DNA from: an uncultured Lachnospiraceae bacterium
GTDB taxonomy: Bacteria > Bacillota > Clostridia > Lachnospirales > Lachnospiraceae
Direction of reading: 5' to 3'
Assembly (NCBI GenBank): GCA_910579935.1
Contig: CAJTVQ010000002.1
Location: 1 to 64,000, forward strand
Length of the DNA stretch: 64,000 nucleotides
Shown here one piece after another: positions 57,216-64,000 of the stretch. Numbering within the stretch: the first letter of the stretch is position 1; each line of letters starts with the position of its first letter. The translations under genes were made by a program, and so were the position numbers. The notes below the pieces were generated by a model. It was not told the DNA's origin and did not search any database. It was given only the letters and a program-made list of their open reading frames with translations.

Positions 57216-57529
57216 ATGAATGTAGAACAAATTGCAATAAGGCAGGAAGTAAGGCAGATGCTTAACGAGGCAGGAATTAACAGGAATACATTAAAAGAAA
57301 TGGTAAAAGAAGTATTGCAAGAAGAAGTATCCAAGGCTTGTAGGAAGGCTGTTAATGAAAGTGATGTTGACACAGCGCTATTGCGAGAAAAATCAATGAT
57401 AATTTCGGGAAAATCGTAAGAGAAGCTACAAAGGACGAAATCAGGGGAAGAGTACAGGGTATTTTTAACAGGATGACAATTTCTGTTGATATTACGGATA
57501 ATGACGGACAGAGTGTTGTCACAAGATAA
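57216..57529 (+). CDS. Helical phage protein with a frameshift
   Basis: Zero frame gives 67 residues and a stop at 57417-57419 (ending MIISGKS). Reading shifts well by -1 at the five-A run near 57387-57391: REK then INDNFGKIVREATKDEIRGR and a structured end DITDNDGQSVVTR to TAA 57529. This is either a -1 frameshift in the mutation sense or programmed; no classic slippery heptamer is present. N-terminal part NVEQIAIRQEVRQMLNEAGI. Function unknown. Confidence 0.55.
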
Positions 57530-57561
57530 TATTTAGGGGGATTGTGGAGGGAAAGGGAAAT

Positions 57562-57957
57562 ATGAGATTAACAAAGAAAATGGTAGATAATGGTAAATAT
57601 TATTTGAGTGGATTAGCAGAGATATCCAACAGTTATCATAAAGGATATGGACGGATACAAGTAGGACATGCAGTAGAAAAGCTGGCAGAATATGAGGACT
57701 TAGAGGAACAAAAGAAACTGCTGAAACTGCCTTGTGCGGTGGGGGATACGGTATACCGAATCAACAAAGGAAAGAAAGATCCAATTATACCAATGCGAGT
57801 AATTGGGATTGCTATTAGGAACGAGAACGAATTAGTGATACAGACAAAAGATATTGCTGATGATAATCACAATCTTTATTCCAAAAATAGTATCGGCAAA
57901 ACCGTTTTCCTCACCAAAGAAGCAGCCGAAGCCGCATTGAAAGAAATGAGCGAATGA
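57562..57957 (+). CDS. Phage protein of small early type (131 aa)
   Basis: From ATG 57562 (MRLTKKMVDNGKYYLSGLAE), AAAGGG upstream; GTG 57544 also open. HAVEKLAEYEDLEEQKKLLK, then LPCAVGDTVYRINKGKKDPI, a beta-rich part that many short Clostridial phage proteins share, ending SIGKTVFLTKEAAEAALKEM. Probably a structural or regulatory adaptor; unknown. Confidence 0.7.
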   Translation: MRLTKKMVDNGKYYLSGLAEISNSYHKGYGRIQVGHAVEKLAEYEDLEEQKKLLKLPCAVGDTVYRINKGKKDPIIPMRVIGIAIRNENELVIQTKDIADDNHNLYSKNSIGKTVFLTKEAAEAALKEMSE

Positions 57958-57974
57958 CAGGGGGGATAGAAACT

Positions 57975-58109
57975 ATGAGCGCAAGAGAAATCGCTAAAAT
58001 GATAGTGGAAGCACTGGAAAGCGAAAGAGAATTTTATTTGGATTGGTTGCAAAATGGAGATTACGACCAAATAGAAGATGAATTGACAGAATATCTTACA
58101 GCGGAATGA
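57975..58109 (+). CDS. Small phage protein (44 aa)
   Basis: MSAREIAKMIVEALESEREF, then YLDWLQNGDYDQIEDELTEY. GGGGG at 57961 before ATG 57975. Acidic helical peptide in a tight run of small genes. Confidence 0.55.
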   Translation: MSAREIAKMIVEALESEREFYLDWLQNGDYDQIEDELTEYLTAE

Positions 58110-58134
58110 GCGAATGACGGGAAAGGATAGGGAA

Positions 58135-58344
58135 ATGAAATCAATTCGGAAATTTGCAGAATTTATCGGTTATACGCTTTATCATGGTGAGAGATTCAAT
58201 GAGTGGCGTTGCCCAAATAAGAAGTGCGGTTTTGGTGTATCGGAAGATTATACATGCTGTCCGTGGTGTGGCCAGAAAATTAAGTTCAAAGGACCGCCGA
58301 AAGTAAAGATGATTGAAATTAGAATGAGAGTAAATCGAGAATGA
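58135..58344 (+). CDS. Small zinc-ribbon phage protein
   Basis: 69 residues from ATG 58135 with AAAGGATAGGG; ATG 58114 possible. EWRCPNKKCGFGVSEDYTCC then PWCGQKIKF: two CxxC-like pairs, a zinc ribbon. Common in phage early regions; function unknown. Confidence 0.6.
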   Translation: MKSIRKFAEFIGYTLYHGERFNEWRCPNKKCGFGVSEDYTCCPWCGQKIKFKGPPKVKMIEIRMRVNRE

Positions 58345-58387
58345 CAGGCAGAAAGCATTTGCAGATTGAGGTGAGAGAAAGTGGAAA

Positions 58388-58597
58388 ATTAAAATAGAGT
58401 ATGATGATAAAAGCAAATTGACGCTGACTGGAAAGCATAAAGATATTCCGATTAGACTGGCGCTGAAATATTATCATGAGTATGTCAATGGAAAGAGGTG
58501 CAAAGCGGTTTATCAGCAGTATCCGAAGAAAGACCATAAAGAAATGGATTTGTTTGATAAAATTGACCAGATGGAAAGTGAGGGATTAAATTTATGA
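58388..58597 (+). CDS. Small phage protein lacking a standard start
   Basis: Open from a TGA at 58367-58369 to TGA 58597. KIKIEYDDKSKLTLTGKHKD then IPIRLALKYYHEYVNGKRCK, a strand-helix protein ending QMESEGLNL. There is no ATG, GTG or TTG in the first part; ATT 58388 or ATA 58394 would suit the GAGGTGAG at 58368-58375. TTG 58418 is the first standard codon and would remove a conserved-looking strand. The next ATG overlaps its stop (ATGA). Confidence 0.5.
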   Translation: MKIEYDDKSKLTLTGKHKDIPIRLALKYYHEYVNGKRCKAVYQQYPKKDHKEMDLFDKIDQMESEGLNL

Positions 58598-58908
58598 AAG
58601 AATATAATGATCAGTTAATGAAATTCAAAATCACAAATGACAAGCTGAAAATGGAAATCAAATTATCGGATCTGGTGTGGTTATTCCGAAATTCACCGGA
58701 TAACGTGGCTGATGATGGCGAACATGAATTTTGCCGTGTGATACGCGGGAAAAACAAAGAATTTGCTGAAACGGTCGTAGAAATGTTACGGGATGAATCG
58801 CCGGAAAATGGAAATGATACAAGATGGGGCCATGCACTGGAAAATGTATTTCATGAAATACGGGAAAGTGCGGCAGACTTCTTGAAGTACCATGATGATT
58901 GTTTTTGA
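58594..58908 (+). CDS. Phage protein (104 aa)
   Basis: ATG 58594 overlaps the stop of the previous frame. KITNDKLKMEIKLSDLVWLF, then WGHALENVFHEIRESAADFL. Mixed, without motif. The last small gene before the late regulator. Function unknown. Confidence 0.6.
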   Translation: MKEYNDQLMKFKITNDKLKMEIKLSDLVWLFRNSPDNVADDGEHEFCRVIRGKNKEFAETVVEMLRDESPENGNDTRWGHALENVFHEIRESAADFLKYHDDCF

Positions 58909-59036
58909 GGTCCGGTTGATTTGACAAAATGATTATGGTAAAATAAAAGAACGGGGCGCCTTTCGACTTTCCCCATTTCTCAACCTTTAATAATTATATC
59001 ACTGGTGCGGTATAATTGCAAGGGGAAGCTGGAAAA

Positions 59037-59489
59037 ATGGCAAAACCGGGTAAAAAGTACACAGAATGGAAGATTTTTACTGAAATTGATCTGAAAATCA
59101 TGATGATCAATGAACGGATCAAAAATCATGAAAAATCAATCGAAAAAGCAAAGAGAATGTCCGGCTGGAAAGGGCCGGCAGGAGTGAGCGGCATTGACTA
59201 CAGCCGGGAACCGATGGCCGGTGTCCACATTTCCTTCGCTGAAGGGCTCCGGATGATTGGGCTTGACGAAACACGGATCCGGGAACTGAAAGCGGAACGG
59301 GCGGACTTGCGCCGCCAGAAGAAACGGATAGAAAAGATTTATGAGAGCCTGGACGGAGCGGAAGCGCAAGTATATTATTTGCGTGTGATTCAGAAAATGA
59401 CGCAGGAAGCCGCAGCGGACGAAGCCGGTTTTTCAAGGCGGCATTTTCAGCGGATAGAATCCGCTATGAGGGATGAAGGGCTGATCTGA
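59037..59489 (+). CDS. ArpU/sigma-like late transcription regulator
   Basis: 150 residues from ATG 59037. The C-terminus has a sigma-region-4-type helix-turn-helix: VYYLRVIQKMTQEAAADEAG then FSRRHFQRIESAM. A helical coil comes before it. This build and place are typical of late-gene activators (ArpU, DUF1492 types) of Gram-positive phages. Directly downstream lie 12-bp tandem repeats and a promoter with a poor -35 box, its probable target. Confidence 0.78.
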   Translation: MAKPGKKYTEWKIFTEIDLKIMMINERIKNHEKSIEKAKRMSGWKGPAGVSGIDYSREPMAGVHISFAEGLRMIGLDETRIRELKAERADLRRQKKRIEKIYESLDGAEAQVYYLRVIQKMTQEAAADEAGFSRRHFQRIESAMRDEGLI

Positions 59490-59595
59490 AAATGTAAATT
59501 TTTTCGATCGCATTTTTGAACGGAAAAAAATTCAATTTTTTTGAGCCGGATTTTTAAGAAAATCCTTATTTTATGCGGCTTTCGACTTGTATACA

Positions 59596-59650
59596 ATGTC
59601 GCATTTTATGTCGCATTTTATGTCGCATTTTATGTCGCATTTTATGTCGT
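59596..59650 (+). repeat. Tandem 12-bp repeats (ATGTCGCATTTT)
   Basis: Four full and one partial copy of ATGTCGCATTTT (59596-59607, 59608-59619, 59620-59631, 59632-59643, then ATGTCGT), plus a lone ATGTCGCG at 59654. They end about 24 bases before a TATAAT box. Likely binding sites for an activator. Confidence 0.85.
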
Positions 59651-59679
59651 GGAAATGTCGCGTCAAGGTGTGTTATAAT
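59651..59679 (+). promoter_or_regulatory. Probable activator-dependent late promoter
   Basis: TATAAT at 59674-59679; the place of the -35 box (59651-59656) reads GGAAAT, far from consensus. With the 12-bp repeats upstream it looks activator-dependent. It would drive the recombinase gene and perhaps packaging genes. Confidence 0.6.
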
Positions 59680-59792
59680 GGCATCAGTGGAAATTATGCA
59701 AAGGCCAGATTTTAGGCGTCGCCGGAAGGCGGCGCTTTTTCTATATGACGGGCCGGAAAATCCGGATGCCGATTGAAAGGGGGTGTTTTCAT

Positions 59793-60365
59793 GTGAACAC
59801 AGTTGAGCCGATCCGGGATATGGACTTGATTTTTGACATGATGGATTTTTTAAAGGGCCAGAATGTCCGGGATTACGTGCTTTTCATGTTTGGGATTTAT
59901 ACGGGGTTGCGTATTTCTGACATTCTGAAATTGAGGGTCCGGGATGTAAAGGAAAAAGATGCCGTCTATATGAGGGAGAAAAAAACGGGGAAAGAAAAAC
60001 GCTTCGCCATAAATGACGAGCTGAGACCGGTCATTGTGGATTTTATCAAGGGGCGCCGGGATTTTGAGTATCTTTTTAAAAGCCCGAATTTTCCCAATAA
60101 GCCCATATCCAGACAGCAGGCCTATAACATACTGAATGCGGCGGCTGATGCAGTGGGCATCAAGGACAACATAGGAACTCACACATTACGAAAGACCTTC
60201 GGTTATCATATGCACCAACAGGGGGTATCGCTGGCAACACTTAAAGAGATATTCAACCATTCAAGTGAAGCCGTGACAGCCGGATATATAGGCATCAACC
60301 AGGATATACAGGATATGAGCATAAAAGGATTGAGTTATCACAGGGCAGGCAGGGGAAGGAAATAG
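59793..60365 (+). CDS. Tyrosine recombinase (short, phage late region)
   Basis: 190 residues from GTG 59793, with AAAGGGGGTG upstream. Catalytic residues as in the family: Arg in GIYTGLRISDILKL, HTLRKTFGYH (His and Arg), HSSEAVTAGYIGI with the nucleophile Tyr. It lacks an N-terminal core-binding domain. Such short enzymes between late regulator and terminase are frequent in Clostridial phages; they may resolve dimers rather than integrate. The serine recombinase at 33.4 kb is the better integrase. Confidence 0.88.
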   Translation: MNTVEPIRDMDLIFDMMDFLKGQNVRDYVLFMFGIYTGLRISDILKLRVRDVKEKDAVYMREKKTGKEKRFAINDELRPVIVDFIKGRRDFEYLFKSPNFPNKPISRQQAYNILNAAADAVGIKDNIGTHTLRKTFGYHMHQQGVSLATLKEIFNHSSEAVTAGYIGINQDIQDMSIKGLSYHRAGRGRK

Positions 60366-60715
60366 GCGACTGTACATGGGGCAATAATGGGAAACCTTAT
60401 CCCTTTATGCCCTTGACTTGACATATATAAAAGCGTGTCAACTAATGGAGCAGCTTTTTGTCGGCACTTTAATGAAAGAAAACAGACAGGGCGGCACTTG
60501 ACACAATTAGAAGATATGTCAAAAGAAAAATAGAACAAATGTTCTATTTACATGAGCCGGCAAAAGCCAGAGCCAGACGGCGAAAGATTGTAGGTACTTC
60601 TAGGTGCAAAAACCGGGTTGCGGCACGGTGAAGTCCGAAATCTGGCTAGATTTTAATAAAAAAATTTGAAGGTTGCCGTTTCCGTTTGGGCGGCTGAAAA
60701 GGGGGGGGTAACAGG
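60366..60715 (+). promoter_or_regulatory. Gap with two TTGACA/TGTCAA palindromes and an SOS-type box
   Basis: No gene. TTGACA-N12-TGTCAA (60418-60441) and TTGACA-N13-TGTCAA (60498-60522) are inverted repeats. GAAC-AAAT-GTTC (60533-60544) matches the Gram-positive LexA/DinR box GAACNNNNGTTC. They precede the terminase genes. Packaging (cos or pac) sites may lie here as well, but no marker is seen. Confidence 0.5.
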
Positions 60716-61273
60716 ATGGCAAAGCAGGAAACAGAATCAGCAAAGGTAACAGAAGTTGACAGCCTGACCGTTTCCGTGGGAACAATGGCAAATATGTTCA
60801 GTCTGTCAGAGCGGCGGATACGCCAGATGGCAGAGGAAGGGATCATTGTCCGGGCAGCAAAGGGGCGGTATAAGCTGGTGGAATCTTTTAAAAATTATAC
60901 GCTGTCCCTGAAACTGGCGGCAGAGGGTGCGAACACGGACGATCCGGACGGGGAAATTAACATTGACGAGGAAAAGGCCCTGCATGAGAGGGTCAAGCGC
61001 CATATATCGGAGATGAAACTGCAGGTCATGAAAGGCGACCTGCATAAAGCCGAGGATGTGGAGCGGGTCATGATGGACATGCTGGCAGCGTTTAAAACGC
61101 GGCTGATGAACATTCCGTCAAAGGTGGCGCCGGTATTGGAAAACCGGGACGCGGCATACATCAAAGACCGTCTGACAAAAGAGGTTTTGGAAGTCTTAAA
61201 CGAATTGAAAGACTATAATCCGAAAGATTTTTATTCGGATGAATATGTTGAGGAGGAAGAAGATGCGGACTAA
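60716..61273 (+). CDS. Terminase small subunit (Nu1-like)
   Basis: 185 residues. N-terminal helix-turn-helix for DNA recognition, VGTMANMFSLSERRIRQMAE then EGIIVRAAKGRYKLVESFKN. The rest is helical, ending in the acidic EEEEDAD tail. It selects phage DNA and activates the large subunit. The start ATG 60716 follows a GGGGGGG tract. It overlaps terL by 11 bases. Confidence 0.88.
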   Translation: MAKQETESAKVTEVDSLTVSVGTMANMFSLSERRIRQMAEEGIIVRAAKGRYKLVESFKNYTLSLKLAAEGANTDDPDGEINIDEEKALHERVKRHISEMKLQVMKGDLHKAEDVERVMMDMLAAFKTRLMNIPSKVAPVLENRDAAYIKDRLTKEVLEVLNELKDYNPKDFYSDEYVEEEEDAD

Positions 61274-63218
61274 AAAGATGCGGACTAAAAAAGTGACGGT
61301 CCAGGAATCCCCCGTCCTTGCGCCGGATAGCGTGGTCATGGGGAAAAAGAAAAAAGGCGGGCCGGTTGAGTATAAAACGATGAAGCTGTTTGCAAATGTC
61401 GCAAAAGTCCTTTCCCCGCCGCCGGTGCTGACGGTCAGCGAATGGGCGGATCATTACCGGAGATTGTCCGCAGAAAGCGCAGCGGAGCCGGGGCAATGGA
61501 ACACAGACCGGGTGCCGTATCAGCGGGCCATAATGGACGCCGTAAACGATCCCATGTGCGAACATATTATTGTCATGAGTTCGGCACAAGTCGGAAAGAC
61601 GGAAATCCTATTGAATATTATCGGTTACTACATAGATTACGATCCGGCGCCGATCCTGGTCGTGCAGCCGACAGTAAAGCCTATGGCCGAAGATTTTTCA
61701 AAGGACAGGCTGGCCACAATGATCCGTGATACGCCAGTCCTTTCCGGAAAGGTGCATGATGTAAAATCCAGGGCATCCGGAAACACAATCCTTCACAAAA
61801 CATTTCCGGGCGGCCATGTGACGATAGGCGGGGCAAATTCGGCTTCTTCCCTTGCGTCAAGGCCGATCCGGATCGTGATCATGGATGAGGTTGACCGTTA
61901 TCCGGCATCCGCTGGCACTGAAGGAAATCCGATCAAGCTGGCGGAGAAAAGGACAACGGCTTTTTGGAACCGGAAAAAAATCAAAGTTTCCACGCCTGGG
62001 ATGAAAGCCACAAGCCAGATATACAAGGAATATCTTTCCGGAACAATGGAAGAATGGTGTGTGAAATGTCCGTGCTGCGGCAGATTCCAGCCGTATGAAT
62101 GGCGCCGGATCCGTCTTTCTGACGTGACAATGCGGTGTATGCATTGTGACGAATACATACCTGAAATTGACTGGAAGCAGAGCGAACACAAATATATTGC
62201 AGAACATCCGGAGCGGCACAGGCGCCGCTCCTTTCATTTGAACGAGCTGGCTTCCCCGTGGGTACACTGGCAGGATATTGTTTATGAGTGGCGCGACGCC
62301 AACAAAGATAGAAAGAATTACGGCGATACAAAGAAATTGCAGACATTCATCAATACCGTGCTGGGGGAGCCGTGGGAAGAACGCGGCAAGGGTGCGGATG
62401 ATGATTCCCTTCTTGCCCGCCGTGAAAGATACATGGCCGAAATACCGGACGGCGTTCTGTTACTGACTGCATCCGTGGACGTGCAGGATGACCGTTTTGA
62501 GGTTGAGATCGTGGGCTGGGGCCACGGGTATGAATCATGGGGAATCAAGATTGAAAAACTCTATGGAAATCTTGAACTTGATGAAACATGGGATAACTTG
62601 GAAGCATACCTGGACCGGGAACTTTTCTTTTCATCCGGTGCGGGTCTTTTGATTGCGGCTACCTGCATAGACACGGGCGGCCACTATACAACAAAGTGTT
62701 ATCAGTTTTTAAAGAAAATGGAGAAAAAGGGAAAAATGATTTTTGGCATAAAGGGCATGAGCCGGGATAAAGCCGGGGAAGGGATCCCTTTACTCCATAT
62801 GGTATCTACAAACAATCAATACAAAGTAAAGGTTTTCATCCTGGGCGTGGATTCCGGGAAAGAAATTGTTGTGACCAGGCTTGCCGCAGTGGATGAAGGG
62901 CCGGGCTATTGCCATTTTCCCATAAACAAGGAACTTGGCTATGATGAAACCTACATAAAAGGCCTTAACAGTGAACAGAGGGTCACAGAGGTAAAGGACG
63001 GACGGGCTGTCATTAAGTGGAAAAAGAAATCCGGAACCAGAAATGAACCGCTGGATCTGCGTGTTTACAACACGGCAGCAGTTGAAATCCTGCGTCCGGA
63101 TTTTGACATTCTGGAAAAGAAAGTGAAAGCCGGAATTAACTACATGAAAAAACGGCCGGCATCCGCAGCAAAGAAAAAGAGGAAAACAGGGGCCGTGAAC
63201 CGTGGGATCCGGTTATAG
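61263..63218 (+). CDS. Terminase large subunit (GpA family)
   Basis: 651 residues from ATG 61263 (RBS AGGAGGAAG within terS); earlier in-frame ATG 61239 is less suited. ATPase: Walker A-like SSAQVGKTEILLN, Walker B IRIVIMDEVDRYP. A zinc-like CPCCGRFQPYEWR then CMHCDEYIPEIDW. Nuclease part with LLTASVDVQDDRFEVEIVGW and later CIDTGGHYT. Lambda GpA-type, cutting cos-like sites and packing DNA. Confidence 0.93.
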   Translation: MRTKKMRTKKVTVQESPVLAPDSVVMGKKKKGGPVEYKTMKLFANVAKVLSPPPVLTVSEWADHYRRLSAESAAEPGQWNTDRVPYQRAIMDAVNDPMCEHIIVMSSAQVGKTEILLNIIGYYIDYDPAPILVVQPTVKPMAEDFSKDRLATMIRDTPVLSGKVHDVKSRASGNTILHKTFPGGHVTIGGANSASSLASRPIRIVIMDEVDRYPASAGTEGNPIKLAEKRTTAFWNRKKIKVSTPGMKATSQIYKEYLSGTMEEWCVKCPCCGRFQPYEWRRIRLSDVTMRCMHCDEYIPEIDWKQSEHKYIAEHPERHRRRSFHLNELASPWVHWQDIVYEWRDANKDRKNYGDTKKLQTFINTVLGEPWEERGKGADDDSLLARRERYMAEIPDGVLLLTASVDVQDDRFEVEIVGWGHGYESWGIKIEKLYGNLELDETWDNLEAYLDRELFFSSGAGLLIAATCIDTGGHYTTKCYQFLKKMEKKGKMIFGIKGMSRDKAGEGIPLLHMVSTNNQYKVKVFILGVDSGKEIVVTRLAAVDEGPGYCHFPINKELGYDETYIKGLNSEQRVTEVKDGRAVIKWKKKSGTRNEPLDLRVYNTAAVEILRPDFDILEKKVKAGINYMKKRPASAAKKKRKTGAVNRGIRL

Positions 63219-63230
63219 GGGGATAAAATC

Positions 63231-63467
63231 ATGAATGAATTAAGAAAAAAGCGGCTGGAACGCTATAAAAAGCGGCTGGAAATGTATTATGAGGCCGAAG
63301 AAGCCGTCCTTTTGAACCAGGAATACACAATAGGCACAAAGAGCCTGAAAAGGGCTGATTTGTCTACAATAAGGGCGGCGATCAGGGATTTGGAAAAACA
63401 GGTGGAGTCCCTGGAAGTGGCCGGCGGTAAAAATAAGGCCGGCAGGTTCATCCCGCGGGATTTATAG
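63231..63467 (+). CDS. Small head protein, GpW/DUF6148-like
   Basis: 78 residues: MNELRKKRLERYKKRLEMYY, then IGTKSLKRADLSTIRAAIRD and RFIPRDL. Size, position between terminase and portal, and the SLKRADLSxIRA pattern fit the gpW-like head joining or DUF6148 group. GGGGG precedes it. Confidence 0.8.
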   Translation: MNELRKKRLERYKKRLEMYYEAEEAVLLNQEYTIGTKSLKRADLSTIRAAIRDLEKQVESLEVAGGKNKAGRFIPRDL

Positions 63468-63477
63468 GGGGTGCCGC

Positions 63478-64000
63478 ATGAATTTTTTTGACAAAATCGT
63501 TGAAGTGGTAAATCCGGCCGCCGCAGTGCGGCGGGAACATGACCGCTTCAAGCTGCAAACAATACGGTCAATCCGAAATTCCGGCTATGATGAATCCGGA
63601 GCGGCCAGAAATAAAAACTCCATGCGCGGATGGCTGGCATCCAGCAAGACGCCGCAAGAGGACATAGACAAAAATATCCCCATATTGCGGCAGCGGAGCC
63701 GAAGCCTTTATATGTCCGCGCCGCTTGCGGTGTCTGCAATCAAAACGAACCGGACAAACATCATAGGGGAAGGGCTGAAATTAAAAAGTACGATTGACGC
63801 GGAATTTTTAGGGCTTACGCCGGATCATGCCACGGAATGGCAGCAGACGGCGGAAAGGGAGTTCAAATTCTGGGCGGGGTCAAAGTTTTGTGATTCTACC
63901 AGGGTAAATAATTTTTATGAGATCCAGCAGGTGGCCTGTATGTCCTGGCTGATGAACGGGGACGCCTGCATCCTTTTGGAGTATGAGAAGCCTTCAAGGG
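63478..64000 (+). CDS. Lambda-type portal protein (3' end outside window)
   Basis: 174 codons seen from ATG 63478 to the window end, no stop. MNFFDKIVEVVNPAAAVRRE, then SRSLYMSAPLAVSAIKTNRT with the following NIIGEGLKLKST, characteristic of lambda-family (GpB) portals. It forms the dodecamer ring through which DNA passes. Starts 10 bases after the previous gene. Incomplete only because of the window edge. Confidence 0.88.
   Translation, partial: MNFFDKIVEVVNPAAAVRREHDRFKLQTIRSIRNSGYDESGAARNKNSMRGWLASSKTPQEDIDKNIPILRQRSRSLYMSAPLAVSAIKTNRTNIIGEGLKLKSTIDAEFLGLTPDHATEWQQTAEREFKFWAGSKFCDSTRVNNFYEIQQVACMSWLMNGDACILLEYEKPSR

Noticed and set aside
59573..59776. Small frame encoding repeated Ile-Leu-Cys-Arg
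   Set aside because: It arises from the 12-bp tandem DNA repeats, which are explained better as binding sites; no ribosome site.

Overview
The window looks like chromosomal DNA of a Lachnospiraceae-type Clostridium relative (Firmicutes). The evidence is the standard S10/spc/alpha ribosomal gene order, zinc-type S14 and L36, a KOW-domain gene between map and infA, an L17 with a large internal insertion, and the ecfA-ecfA-ecfT-truA-rplM-rpsI order. No rRNA, tRNA or CRISPR array was seen.

Host part (1-33.4 kb). Bases 1-13044 carry rpmC (partial) to secY, then adk-map-KOW-infA, then rpmJ-rpsM-rpsK-rpsD-rpoA-rplQ. This block has unusual insertions: hairpin-rich repeat elements between infA and rpmJ, and tandem copies of the 3' ends of infA and rpsM. 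From 13.1 to 22.5 kb lie a small XRE regulator, an M15 peptidase, a VTC/DUF4956 polyphosphate-type pair, the ECF transporter core, truA, a decayed CotH gene cut by another repeat element, and rplM-rpsI. From 22.6 to 32.6 kb lie dus, greA, an AEC transporter, metF, an SDR enzyme, trxB, a secreted NlpC/P60 hydrolase, a transglutaminase-like protein and the long ribosome hibernation factor hpf.

Prophage part (33.4 kb to the end, continuing beyond the window). An M23 peptidase gene (32751-33404) stops just after its first zinc motif. A large serine recombinase starts next to the break, so I read this as the left prophage junction. Inside come accessory genes (a STAS/ATPase + DUF4325 + PIN cassette, two HicAB pairs, a BRCT protein, an Abi-alpha-like protein), three stacked divergent repressor switches with visible operators, and an early region. 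The replication module holds a tubulin/FtsZ-like GTPase gene preceded by a winged-helix gene and a helically phased decamer array, followed by a DnaD-like initiator and a DnaC-like loader. Further on are small phage genes, an HNH/NUMOD protein, a radical SAM protein, an ArpU-like late regulator, a tyrosine recombinase, terminase small and large subunits, and a lambda-type portal (partial).

Most notable: (i) a probable tubulin-type partition locus (decamer repeats, winged-helix gene, tubulin-like GTPase) inside a prophage that also has an integrase; (ii) an unnamed three-gene STAS-ATPase/DUF4325/PIN cassette; (iii) three cargo genes, one Abi-alpha-like, sharing the same promoter and 27-bp operator; (iv) a peptidase gene split by the integrated element.
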